From NCBI GenBank assembly GCA_039180525.1, contig JBCDDF010000010.1, positions 20,620-84,619 on the forward strand: 64,000 nucleotides of DNA. Direction: 5' to 3'. The notes under the pieces were generated by a model. It was not told where the DNA came from. It did not search any database and saw nothing but the letters and a program-made list of their open reading frames with translations. Below are positions 35,139 through 43,697 of the stretch, piece by piece. Both the position numbers and the translations under genes were made by a program. Source of the stretch: Halovulum sp039180525. GTDB lineage: Bacteria; Pseudomonadota; Alphaproteobacteria; Rhodobacterales; Rhodobacteraceae. Each line of letters begins with the position of its first letter. Positions within the stretch are counted from its first letter, which is position 1.

Positions 35139-36329
35139 ATGAGCTTTCAGAACCCGGTTTTCATCCCCGGCCCGACCAATATCCCCGAGGTACTGCGCAA
35201 AGCCTGCGACATGCCGACCCTCGACCACCGGTCGGCGCAGTTTGGGGACATTCTGCACCCGGCGCGCGATGGTGTGCGTCAGGTGCTAAAAAGCGACCAG
35301 GCGGAGATCTTCGTCTTCCCATCCACGGGCACGGGCGGCTGGGAAACCGCGCTGACCAATACGCTGTCGCCAGGCGATAAGGTTCTGGCTGCACGCAATG
35401 GCGTGTTCTCGCATCGCTGGATCGACATGTGCGAACGCCATGGCCTGGAGGTCGAGATCGTCGAAATTCCCTGGGGCCAGGGGATCGATGCCGGCCGGTA
35501 TGGAGAGATCCTGGCCGCGGACACGGACCACCGGATCAAGGCGGTGCTGGCCACGCATAACGAAACCGCGACCGGGGTGCGGTCCGATATTGCCGCCATC
35601 CGCGCGGCGATGGATGGCGCCGGCCACCCGGCGCTGTTGTTCGTCGACGGCGTCAGTTCTATCGGGTCGATGGACTTCCGCTTCGACGACTGGGGCGTGG
35701 ATATCGCCGTGGCCGGATCTCAGAAGGGGTTCATGCTGCCCGCCGGCCTGGCGATCCTGGGTTTCAGCCCACGTGCGCTGGATGCGGCGCACGACGCCAA
35801 ACTGCCGCGCACCTTTTTCGACATCGCCGACATGGCTTCGGGCTATGCCGCGAATGCTTATCCCTACACGCCGCCGGTCGGGTTGCTGAACGGCTTGAGC
35901 GTGGCATGCGGGATGCTGCTGGACGAGGGGTTGGAGAACGTCTTCGCCCGTCAGCATCGCATCGCCGAAGGCGTGCGGCGCGCGGTTGGCGCCTGGGGGC
36001 TGGAGCTGTGCGCCGTGTCGCCCGAGCTTCGTTCCGACACGGTCAGCGCGATCCGCACGCCGGCCGAGTTCGACGCCGGCCGCATCGTCACCCACGCAGC
36101 CGAAACCTATGGCGTCGCGTTCGGTGCGGGGCTGGGAAAGGTCGCCGGAAAGGTCTTTCGCATTGGCCATCTGGGCCAGTTGACCGATGTAATGGCGCTG
36201 TCGGGCATCGCCACGGCAGAAATGTGCATGGCCGACCTGGGCCTGGACATACGGCTTGGATCGGGTGTCGCCGCGGCGCAGGAGTATTATCGCGCCGCAC
36301 CCCAGCTGGCACAGGAGGATGCCGCGTGA
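35139..36329 (+). CDS. bhcA: L-aspartate-glyoxylate aminotransferase
   Basis: The 396-residue class V PLP aminotransferase has GSQKGFMLPAGL with the Schiff-base Lys196. It starts FQNPVFIPGPTNIPE like serine-glyoxylate and alanine-glyoxylate enzymes. In the beta-hydroxyaspartate cycle it moves the amino group of L-aspartate to glyoxylate, giving glycine and oxaloacetate. On its own it could be called serine-glyoxylate aminotransferase; the next three genes make BhcA the better name. The TGA at 36327-36329 overlaps the bhcB ATG by one base. Confidence 0.92.
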   Translation: MSFQNPVFIPGPTNIPEVLRKACDMPTLDHRSAQFGDILHPARDGVRQVLKSDQAEIFVFPSTGTGGWETALTNTLSPGDKVLAARNGVFSHRWIDMCERHGLEVEIVEIPWGQGIDAGRYGEILAADTDHRIKAVLATHNETATGVRSDIAAIRAAMDGAGHPALLFVDGVSSIGSMDFRFDDWGVDIAVAGSQKGFMLPAGLAILGFSPRALDAAHDAKLPRTFFDIADMASGYAANAYPYTPPVGLLNGLSVACGMLLDEGLENVFARQHRIAEGVRRAVGAWGLELCAVSPELRSDTVSAIRTPAEFDAGRIVTHAAETYGVAFGAGLGKVAGKVFRIGHLGQLTDVMALSGIATAEMCMADLGLDIRLGSGVAAAQEYYRAAPQLAQEDAA

Positions 36330-37297
36330 TGAAGGACCAGAACGCCCCAAACATCCCAACCTATGACGACATGCTGACGGCGCACGCGCGGATCGAACCG
36401 CATATCCATCGCACGCCGATCCTGACCTCGTCCTACCTGAACGACCTGACCGGCGCGCAGTTGTTCTTTAAATGCGAGAACTTTCAAAAGGCGGGCGCCT
36501 TCAAGGTCCGCGGCGCCACGAATGCGGTGTTCGGGTTGGACCAGGACATGGCCGCGCGCGGGGTGGCCACGCATTCCTCGGGCAACCACGCGTTATCGCT
36601 GAGCTATGCCGCCGGGCGGCGCGGGATCCCCTGCCATGTGGTGATGCCCCATTCTGCGCCGGCGGCGAAAAAAGACGCCGTGCGCGGCTATGGCGGCCAG
36701 ATCACCGAGTGCGAGCCATCGACCTCCAGCCGCGAGGCGGTGTTCGCCGAAGTGGAGGCCAGGACCGGCGCCGAATTCGTGCACCCTTACAACGACCCGC
36801 GCGTGATTGCGGGCCAAGGGACGTGTTCGAAGGAGTTGATGGAACAGACCGATGGCCTGGACATGGTCATCGCCCCGATCGGCGGCGGCGGCATGATCTC
36901 GGGCACGTGCCTGACCCTGTCGACCCTGGCGCCGGAGGTGCAGATCATCGCCGCCGAGCCGGAACAGGCCGACGACGCCTATCGCAGCTTCAAGGCCGGG
37001 CACATCATCGCCGACGACGCACCACAGACGGTCGCCGACGGGCTGAAAGTGCCGCTGAAGGATCTTACATGGCACTTCGTGTCGAGTTACGTCGCCGACA
37101 TCTTTACCGCCTCGGAACAGGAGATCATCGATGCGATGAAGCTGACCTGGAAGCGGATGAAGATCGTGATCGAGCCCAGTTGCGCGGTGCCGCTGGCGAC
37201 CATCCTGAAAAACCGCGACGTGTTTGCCGGCAAGCGCGTCGGCGTCATCATCACCGGCGGGAATGTCGATCTGGACGCCCTGCCTTGGGTCAAATGA
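36329..37297 (+). CDS. bhcB: Beta-hydroxyaspartate dehydratase
   Basis: The 322-residue fold-type II PLP enzyme is related to serine racemase and threonine dehydratase. The lysine is Lys59 in AFKVRG, the substrate loop is HSSGNHA, and the phosphate loop is IGGGGMISG. It removes water from (2R,3S)-beta-hydroxyaspartate to give iminosuccinate. The start at 36329 was chosen because it overlaps the bhcA stop (TGATG); a GTG one codon earlier is possible. Confidence 0.92.
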   Translation: MKDQNAPNIPTYDDMLTAHARIEPHIHRTPILTSSYLNDLTGAQLFFKCENFQKAGAFKVRGATNAVFGLDQDMAARGVATHSSGNHALSLSYAAGRRGIPCHVVMPHSAPAAKKDAVRGYGGQITECEPSTSSREAVFAEVEARTGAEFVHPYNDPRVIAGQGTCSKELMEQTDGLDMVIAPIGGGGMISGTCLTLSTLAPEVQIIAAEPEQADDAYRSFKAGHIIADDAPQTVADGLKVPLKDLTWHFVSSYVADIFTASEQEIIDAMKLTWKRMKIVIEPSCAVPLATILKNRDVFAGKRVGVIITGGNVDLDALPWVK

Positions 37298-37306
37298 GGA
37301 AGCAGC

Positions 37307-38470
37307 ATGAACGTTCACACCCAACTTGAGAACTTGGAAGTCGGCTATGACGTCCCCGCCCTGCCCGGCATGGCAGAGGCCGATATCCAAACCCCCTGCC
37401 TGGTGCTGGATCTGGACGCGCTGGAACGCAACATCAAGAAAATGGGCGATTATGCGCGCGACCACGGCATGCGCCACCGCGTGCACGGCAAGATGCATAA
37501 ATCCGTCGATGTCGCGCGGCTGCAGGTGGAGTTGGGCGGCGCCTGCGGCGTCTGCTGCCAAAAGGTCAGCGAGGCAGAGGTCTTTGCCCGCGGCGGCATC
37601 AAGGACGTGCTGGTGTCGAACCAGGTGCGCGACCCGGCCAAGATCGACCGGCTGGCGCAGATCCCGAAACTGGGCAGCCGCGCGATCTGCTGCGTCGATG
37701 ACGTGGCCAATGTGGCCGACTTGTCCGCGGCGGCCGAGCGCCACGGCACGACCATCGAATGTCTGGTGGAAATCGACTGCGGCGCCGGGCGCTGCGGCGT
37801 GACGACGACGCCCGCGGTGGTGGAAATCGCCAAGGCCATAGATGCCGCGCCGGGCCTGCGCTTCGCCGGGCTGCAGGCCTATCAGGGCGCGATGCAGCAT
37901 ATGGACAGCTATGAGGACCGCCGCGCCAAGATCGATATCGCGGTCGCCATGGTGCGCGACGCGGTCGAAGGGCTGGCCGCCGAAGGGCTCGACTGCGACA
38001 TCGTCGGCGGCGGCGGCACCGGCAGCTATTACTTCGAGTCGAATTCCGGCGTCTATAACGAGCTTCAGTGCGGCTCCTACGCCTTCATGGATGCCGATTA
38101 CGGCCGCATCCTGGACAAGGACGGCAACCGGATCGACCGCGGAGAGTGGGAGAACGCGCTTTTCATCCTGACCAGCGTCATGAGCCACGCCAAGGCTGAC
38201 AAGGCCATCGTCGATGCCGGACTGAAGGCGCAGTCGGTCGACAGCGGTCTGCCGGTGATCTTTGACCGCAAGGATGTCGAATACGTCAAATGCAGCGACG
38301 AACACGGCGTGGTGATGGACCCGGACGGCGTGCTGAAGGTGAACGACAAGCTGCGTTTGGTCCCCGGCCACTGCGACCCGACCTGCAACGTGCATGATTG
38401 GTATGTCGGTGTGCGCGGCGGCCAGGTGGAGGTCGTCTGGCCGGTATCCGCCCGCGGCAAGGCTTACTGA
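37307..38470 (+). CDS. bhcC: Beta-hydroxyaspartate aldolase
   Basis: The 387-residue protein is a D-threonine aldolase/D-serine dehydratase-like alanine-racemase-fold PLP enzyme. The lysine is probably Lys62 in HGKMHKS. A C-terminal metal site is visible in PGHCDPTCNVHD. It condenses glycine with glyoxylate to (2R,3S)-beta-hydroxyaspartate. It lies 9 bp after bhcB with a GAGGAAG-type ribosome site. Confidence 0.92.
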   Translation: MNVHTQLENLEVGYDVPALPGMAEADIQTPCLVLDLDALERNIKKMGDYARDHGMRHRVHGKMHKSVDVARLQVELGGACGVCCQKVSEAEVFARGGIKDVLVSNQVRDPAKIDRLAQIPKLGSRAICCVDDVANVADLSAAAERHGTTIECLVEIDCGAGRCGVTTTPAVVEIAKAIDAAPGLRFAGLQAYQGAMQHMDSYEDRRAKIDIAVAMVRDAVEGLAAEGLDCDIVGGGGTGSYYFESNSGVYNELQCGSYAFMDADYGRILDKDGNRIDRGEWENALFILTSVMSHAKADKAIVDAGLKAQSVDSGLPVIFDRKDVEYVKCSDEHGVVMDPDGVLKVNDKLRLVPGHCDPTCNVHDWYVGVRGGQVEVVWPVSARGKAY

Positions 38471-38476
38471 CGGGCA

Positions 38477-39442
38477 ATGTATATCGTTTCCGAAGACAGG
38501 ATCGCGGGTCTGATGACCCGCGACGCCGCGTTCGAGGCCGTGGAACAGGTCTTTGCCGCCATGGCCGCGGAGGACGCGTATAATTTCCCCGTGGTGCGCG
38601 AGGCGATCGGCCATGTCGATGCCCTTTACGGGTTCAAGGGCGGGTTCGACCGCGCCGGCATGACGCTGGGGCTGAAAGCGGGCGGCTATTGGCCGCAGAA
38701 CCTGGACCGGCAGGGCATCATCAACCACCAGTCGACCGTGTTCCTGTTCGACCCCGATACCGGCCGCGCCAAGGCGATGGTGGGCGGCAACCTGCTGACC
38801 GCGCTGCGCACGGCGGCGGCGTCGTCGGTATCGATCAAGCATCTCGCACGCCCTGATGCCAAGGTGCTGGGTATGATCGGTGCGGGGCATCAGGCGGCGT
38901 TTCAGCTGCGCGCGGCGTTGGAGCAGCGGGCGTTCGAAAAGGTCATCGCCTGGAACTTCCATCCAGAGATGTTGCCAAACCTGGAAAAGGTGGCGGCCGA
39001 GGCCGGCCTGCCCTTCGAAGCGGTGGCGTTGGATGGCCTGCGCGGGGCGGATGTGATCATCTCGATCACCTCCTCCTTCGACGCCATCCTCGGCGCCGAC
39101 CAGGTTTCCCCCGGCACGCATATCGCCTGCATGGGCACCGACACAAAGGGCAAACAGGAACTGGATCCAAAGCTGTTGCAGCGCGCGAGCGTGTTCACGG
39201 ACGAGGTCGCGCAATCCATCGCCATCGGCGAGGCGCAGCACGCGGTTGCGCAAAACCTTATCCGGGCAGAGGACATCACCCGGATCGGCGCGGTCATCAA
39301 CGGCGATCACCCGGGTCGCAACAGGGCCGAGGACATCACGCTTTTCGACGGGACCGGCGTAGGGCTGCAAGACCTCGCCGTGGCCGCGCGCGTGGTCGAT
39401 CTGGCGGTAGCACAGGGCCAGGCGATCGAGGTCGACATCTAA
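38477..39442 (+). CDS. bhcD: Iminosuccinate reductase
   Basis: The 321-residue member of the ornithine cyclodeaminase/mu-crystallin family has Rossmann motif GMIGAGHQAAFQ and the conserved LTALRTAAAS segment. In this pathway it reduces iminosuccinate to L-aspartate with NADH, closing the cycle. A homology-only annotation would read ornithine cyclodeaminase; the true Ocd candidate is at 16234, next to arginase. It lies 6 bp after bhcC. Confidence 0.92.
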   Translation: MYIVSEDRIAGLMTRDAAFEAVEQVFAAMAAEDAYNFPVVREAIGHVDALYGFKGGFDRAGMTLGLKAGGYWPQNLDRQGIINHQSTVFLFDPDTGRAKAMVGGNLLTALRTAAASSVSIKHLARPDAKVLGMIGAGHQAAFQLRAALEQRAFEKVIAWNFHPEMLPNLEKVAAEAGLPFEAVALDGLRGADVIISITSSFDAILGADQVSPGTHIACMGTDTKGKQELDPKLLQRASVFTDEVAQSIAIGEAQHAVAQNLIRAEDITRIGAVINGDHPGRNRAEDITLFDGTGVGLQDLAVAARVVDLAVAQGQAIEVDI

Positions 39443-39470
39443 GAGCACTCATTTTCAAAGGCATTCGGCC

Positions 39471-40451
39471 ATGCGTATCCTGATCAATGGCTTCGGCCGC
39501 ATCGGGCGCACCCTGCTGCGGCAGCTTCTGCGCGACCCGCAGCACGCGGATGTGGAGATCGCGGCCATCAACGATGTCGCCGCGCTCGATATCTGTGCGT
39601 ATCTGTTCCAATACGACAGCGTGTTCGGCCCCTATCCCGGGCGGGTGGAAACCGGCCCGCAGATGCTGACCATCGACGGGCAGCCCATTCCGTTCACCCA
39701 AAGCGCGGACCTGACCGTGTTCGACCTGAGCGGTATCGACGTGGTGCTGGAATGCACGGGCGCCGCCGGCACACGGGCCGTGGCCGAACGCGGGCTGAAG
39801 GCCGGCGCGGCAACGGTGCTGATCTCTGGCCCGTCGGAAGCGGCGGACGTCACCGTCGTGCGCGGCGCCAATGAGGAGGCGATGGGGCAGGCGCGCATCG
39901 TGTCCAACGCCTCTTGCACCACCAACGCGATCGCACCGCTGCTGCGTTGCGTGGATGCGCGTTTCGGGCTGCAGCACGGACACATCACCACCATCCACTG
40001 CTACACGGGTAGCCAGCCCCTGGTCGACAGCCCCCGCGACAGCTTCGCCCGCAGCCGTGCCGGGGCGATATCCATGGTGCCGACCACCACCAGCGCCGCA
40101 CGGCAGCTGACAAGGATCCTGCCGGCGATGGAGGGGCGGGTCAGCGTCTCGGCCGTGCGGGTCCCTGCCATAAGCGTCTCTGCCATCGACGCCGTGCTGC
40201 AACTGACCAAACCGGTCGAGCTGGCGGCGCTGTGGGATGCGCTCAAGGCCACCGGGGTCATCGGGCTGACCGAAGAACCGCTCGTGTCGGTCGACCTGCG
40301 CGGCCGGCCGGACTCTCTGGTCGTGGCGGTGCCGGAAACCGAGCGCTTGGGCGCGCAGCAGTTGCGACTGCTCGGCTGGTACGACAACGAGTGGGGGTTT
40401 TCCGCCCGCATGATCGACATTGCCCGTCAAATGGCAGCGCGGGCGGGCTGA
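39471..40451 (+). CDS. Divergent GAPDH-family dehydrogenase attached to the bhc operon
   Basis: The 326-residue protein is a type I GAPDH-fold enzyme. It has INGFGRIGR, NAD-side AINDVA and SNASCTTN, with the nucleophile at Cys149 and the general base at His176 (TIHCYT), the same numbers as classical GapA. RVP (Arg231-like) is present, but the loop after His reads GSQPLVDSPRDSF instead of the usual NDQ..DGPHKD..R, so the phosphate-binding part differs. GAPDH, erythrose-4-phosphate dehydrogenase or another aldehyde dehydrogenase activity are all possible. It starts 28 bp after bhcD on the same strand, so cotranscription is likely. Confidence 0.8.
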   Translation: MRILINGFGRIGRTLLRQLLRDPQHADVEIAAINDVAALDICAYLFQYDSVFGPYPGRVETGPQMLTIDGQPIPFTQSADLTVFDLSGIDVVLECTGAAGTRAVAERGLKAGAATVLISGPSEAADVTVVRGANEEAMGQARIVSNASCTTNAIAPLLRCVDARFGLQHGHITTIHCYTGSQPLVDSPRDSFARSRAGAISMVPTTTSAARQLTRILPAMEGRVSVSAVRVPAISVSAIDAVLQLTKPVELAALWDALKATGVIGLTEEPLVSVDLRGRPDSLVVAVPETERLGAQQLRLLGWYDNEWGFSARMIDIARQMAARAG

Positions 40452-40458
40452 CCCGGTT

Positions 40459-40489
40459 GGATTTCCGCTTGCAGCACCCCGCGGAATCC
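40459..40489 (+). terminator. Candidate hairpin after the bhc/GAPDH operon
   Basis: GGATTTCCGC and GCGGAATCC can pair with one bulge around a 12-nt loop, just before the tRNA. There is no T-run, so termination is only a suggestion. Confidence 0.35.
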
Positions 40490-40515
40490 CTGTAACAGCC
40501 AAGCATAGACGGAGC

Positions 40516-40590
40516 GCGGGCGTAGCTCAGGGGTAGAGCATTACCTTGCCAAGGTAAGGGTCGTGAGTTCGAATCTCATCGCCCGCTCCA
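40516..40590 (+). tRNA. tRNA-Gly (anticodon GCC)
   Basis: A full 75-nt cloverleaf with encoded CCA. The acceptor arms GCGGGCG and CGCCCGC pair, the D arm is GCTC/GAGC, the anticodon arm TTACC-TTGCCAA-GGTAA places GCC at 40548-40550, and the T arm GTGAG-TTCGAAT-CTCAT is standard. Confidence 0.97.
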
Positions 40591-40789
40591 GATTTTCTTA
40601 GCCCAGACAAGGGCTTCGATGATCCGGTTCGGTGTCTTTCGTGCTTCCCCGAGGCCTCGAATCGCCTCAAGAGAGCATGGCGAATAAGATCACTCTTTCA
40701 CTTTCTAGTGCACCGCGGCGCGTAAAGGCGATCGCTTTCACTGTCGCAGCCGCCAGCAAGCAAGACCAACCCGGCGCGGATCGGTCTCC

Positions 40790-41650
40790 GACAAGCGGTC
40801 GGTGGCCAACGTTATGCGGCGATGGACGCTGTCGAAGAAGTCCGCGGCTGGCGGCGGCTTGGTGGCTTGCGCCTGCTTGATGCGGTCGCGTATGCGACTC
40901 GATGTCGTGGCCCTTCGGCCCAAGTGAGCAAGTTACCCAGGCCGCAGGCGGCGTCCGCCGTCAGGATCTCTGGCATCCTGCCGAGCCTTTGCTTGGTTCG
41001 CTCGATCATCCTGGGGGCGGCCTCCGGCTCGTCGGCCTTGCGCGCGGGCGCGGCCTCAAGGTCGAGGACCACGCCCGATGCAGTGTCGATCATGGCCTTC
41101 AGCCAGTAGGCAAACACCCCTTGCCGTGCTTCGTGCTCACCGCCGAAGCCGGGTCGGTCAGCGAGATCGCTGTCGGCGTCTGCCGGAACGTCCCAGGCAG
41201 GTCGGGTGCTGCCTCGTCCAGACGGACCCGGTCGTCGCGGACGGCACGGGCCGCGTCCTTGCCGGCGCGGGGCAAATCGGCGATCGCAGGCGCGGTCCGG
41301 TCCTTGCTCGCGTTCGCGATGGCATGCGTGCGGTCAACCGCAACGATCGACGTGTCTGCCCGGCCCATGACAAAGCACTGCTACACCGCGCGCTCGAAGA
41401 GCTTGCGCATGATGCCGCTGTCGCGAAAGCGACCGTGCCGGTTCTTCGGGAACGATAAGTGGTCGGGCACCCGGCCATCCAGCCCGAGGCGGCAGAGCCA
41501 CCGGAAGGCGAGGTTCAGATCGTTCGGCCGCACCCTCGAACAGATGGCGGGCTTGCATCCTCACCCTCACAAAACCCCTGCAATCGTCCGGCGCCTGAAA
41601 CGCGCATGCACCATCCGCCCGTGCCCCAGTTTTCGGCGGCAGGTCGCGCC
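40790..41650 (-). pseudogene. Decayed IS1182/IS5-type transposase
   Basis: Reading the minus strand, the frame at about 41520-41385 gives LNLAFRWLCRLGLDGRVPDH and FPKNRHGRFRDSGIMRKLFE, a phrase of IS1182-type transposases. It then meets a TAG near 41381. The same frame continues (DRTHAIANASKDRTAP, then LTDPASAVSTKHGKG) to about 41100. The next recognisable piece, FAYWLKAMIDTASGVVLDLEA and RMIERTKQRLG, is in another frame (41117-40812). So at least one nonsense change and one frameshift have killed it. No clean terminal inverted repeats were found. It lies just downstream of tRNA-Gly. Confidence 0.75.
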
Positions 41651-42074
41651 ACGGCGATGCGCCCGCGCCCGCGCCCGCGCCCGCTAGAGTAAAAACGGAT
41701 CAGATTGAAACAATCTGCTTCTAGGATTTTTCTCAAACTATTGAACCTGTAACAAAATCCTTTTTCAGACTGAGTCAGTCTGAAACGGTTTTGGCCTAAG
41801 GGATCGCGTCGGGAAACAACAGGGTGCCGGCACCAATTCGCCTGCTCAAGATCGCTTCCTGTCTTCGATCTTTGATCAGACCGAAGGGCTTTGGGAGCGG
41901 CTTGAATCCAGACGCCAACTCGGGCCGTTACGCATATGGTGCGAGACGAATGATGTTTACACGGGCCGAGTGGAGGAACTTAAAAGACTTCTTTCTCGAT
42001 GATCAGCGCCAAAGCTCAGCGGTCAATAGATCTCTCATTCGGATGCGATCGCCCCGCGTGTTATCCCGCCCACT
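41651..42074. other. Gene-poor 424-bp stretch with repeats
   Basis: No convincing gene is seen here. It holds 4.3 copies of GCGCCC (41659-41684) and a 19-base word AAAAACGGATCAGATTGAA (41691-41709) that recurs exactly at 55392-55410. It also has a hairpin CAGATTG-AAA-CAATCTG (41701-41717) and a perfect 10-bp hairpin TTTCAGACTG-AGT-CAGTCTGAAA (41763-41785). It looks like mobile-element debris. Confidence 0.6.
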
Positions 42075-43697
42075 TCACCCCTCCCCACCCGCTGCCCTCG
42101 GGCCGGCAGACAGTGCAAAGGCCGCGTTTATCAGGGTTTTGGTATAGGCGGTTTGGGGGGCGGTGAAGATGCGTTCGACCGGGCCGGCCTCGACCACGTC
42201 GCCGGCTTTCATCACCAGGACTTTGTGGCTAAGCGCGCGGATAACGCGCAGATCGTGGCTGATAAAGATATAGGCCAGACCGTGGCGGGCCTGGAGCGTG
42301 CGCAGCAGTTCCACGATCTGAACCTGGACGGTCATGTCCAGCGCGGAGGTCGGTTCGTCCAGCACCACCAGCCGGGGTTGCAGGATCATGGCGCGCGCGA
42401 TGGCGATGCGCTGGCGCTGACCGCCGGAAAACTCGTGCGGGTAGCGGGCCATCATCTGCGGCTCCAGCCCCACCTCGGTCAGGATGGCCTCCACGGCCGC
42501 GCGTGTGTCGGTGCCGGGGCGGTGGATGCGCAGACCCTCGGCGACGATCTGGCCCACGGTCATGCGCGGGCTGAGCGAACCGAACGGGTCCTGGAACACC
42601 ATCTGCATATCGGCGCGCAGCGGCCGGAGCGCGGCGTTCTTCAGGCCAGAGATATCGCGGCCCAGAAAGGTGATCGGCCCCTCTGACGATATCAGCCGCA
42701 TGATCGCCAGCGCCAACGTGGTCTTTCCGGAACCGCTTTCGCCAACCACGCCCAGGGTTTCGCCGGCGCGAACGTCGACGGTGGCGGCGTTGACCGCCTT
42801 GATGTGGCCCACCGTGCGGCGCAAGAACCCGCGCTGTATCGGGAACCAGATGCGCAGATCTTCGGTGCGAACGATCTGTTCGGCCTCTGCCGGGACGCAG
42901 GGCGGGGTGCCGCGCGCCTCGGCGGCAAGCAGTTTCTGGGTGTAGGGGTGCTGCGGGTCGGCGAAGATCCGGGCGGTGTCGCCCTGTTCCACGATCTCGC
43001 CCTGTTGCATGACGCAGACCCGGTCAGCGATGCGGCGCACAACATTCAGATCGTGGGTAATGAAGAGCATCCCCATGCGCTCACTGCGCTGGATTTCGGC
43101 CAGCAGTTCCAGGATCTGCGCCTCGATGGTGACATCGAGCGCCGTGGTCGGTTCGTCGGCGATCAAAAGCGCCGGGCCATTGGCCAGCGCCATGGCGATC
43201 ATTACCCGCTGACGTTGACCGCCGGACAGCTGGTGCGGATAGGCGCTCAGCCGGCTTTCGGGGTCGCGGATGCCGACCCGGGTCAGCAAGTCGATCATGC
43301 GCGGGCGGGCCGCGCTTCGGCCAAGCCCCTGGTGCAGGGCCAGGCTTTCGCCCAACTGCTTTTCCACCGTGTGCAGCGGGTTCAGCGAGGTCATCGGCTC
43401 CTGAAAGATGAAGCTGATGTCGTTGCCGCGCACCCGACGCAGGGTGCGTTCGGGGGCGTCGGCCATCTGCTGACCGTCATACATCACCTGCCCGCCGACC
43501 TGCGCCGAATCGCCCAGAAGCCGCACGGTCGAAAGCGCCGTGACGGACTTGCCCGACCCGCTTTCACCCACCAGCGCGACGGTTTCCCCGGCATGCACCG
43601 CAAAGCTGACCCCGCGCACCGCCTGCGTGCGGTTGCCGTCCTGCAGGAACTCGACGGTCAGGTCGCGAACCTGAAGGATGGGCGGGGCATCGCTCAT
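42075..43697 (-). CDS. yejF: Peptide ABC transporter, double ATPase (YejF-like)
   Basis: The 540-residue protein carries two ATP-binding halves. Each half has Walker A (GESGSGKSV and GESGSGKTT), a signature (LSGGQRQR and FSGGQRQR) and Walker B (LLIADEPTT and LVVLDEPTS). An oligopeptide-type C-terminal motif (HPYTQKLL, TAYTKTLI) follows each half. It powers the YejBE permeases. ATGA overlap with yejE at 43694-43697 fixes the start MSDAPPIL. Confidence 0.93.
   Translation of the reverse strand: MSDAPPILQVRDLTVEFLQDGNRTQAVRGVSFAVHAGETVALVGESGSGKSVTALSTVRLLGDSAQVGGQVMYDGQQMADAPERTLRRVRGNDISFIFQEPMTSLNPLHTVEKQLGESLALHQGLGRSAARPRMIDLLTRVGIRDPESRLSAYPHQLSGGQRQRVMIAMALANGPALLIADEPTTALDVTIEAQILELLAEIQRSERMGMLFITHDLNVVRRIADRVCVMQQGEIVEQGDTARIFADPQHPYTQKLLAAEARGTPPCVPAEAEQIVRTEDLRIWFPIQRGFLRRTVGHIKAVNAATVDVRAGETLGVVGESGSGKTTLALAIMRLISSEGPITFLGRDISGLKNAALRPLRADMQMVFQDPFGSLSPRMTVGQIVAEGLRIHRPGTDTRAAVEAILTEVGLEPQMMARYPHEFSGGQRQRIAIARAMILQPRLVVLDEPTSALDMTVQVQIVELLRTLQARHGLAYIFISHDLRVIRALSHKVLVMKAGDVVEAGPVERIFTAPQTAYTKTLINAAFALSAGPRAAGGEG

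Noticed and set aside
36593..39448. A 951-codon minus-strand open frame antisense to bhcB-bhcD
   Set aside because: The plus strand encodes intact, recognisable enzymes; the antisense frame is His/Asp/Gly-rich in the way expected from reversed high-GC codons, and has no known motif.
40516..41700. An intact integrative element at tRNA-Gly
   Set aside because: There is no integrase and no repeated tRNA 3' end; only a decayed transposase is present.
41824..42147. A 107-codon plus-strand frame downstream of the transposase relic
   Set aside because: It has no ribosome site, overlaps the 3' end of yejF and shows no family-like sequence.
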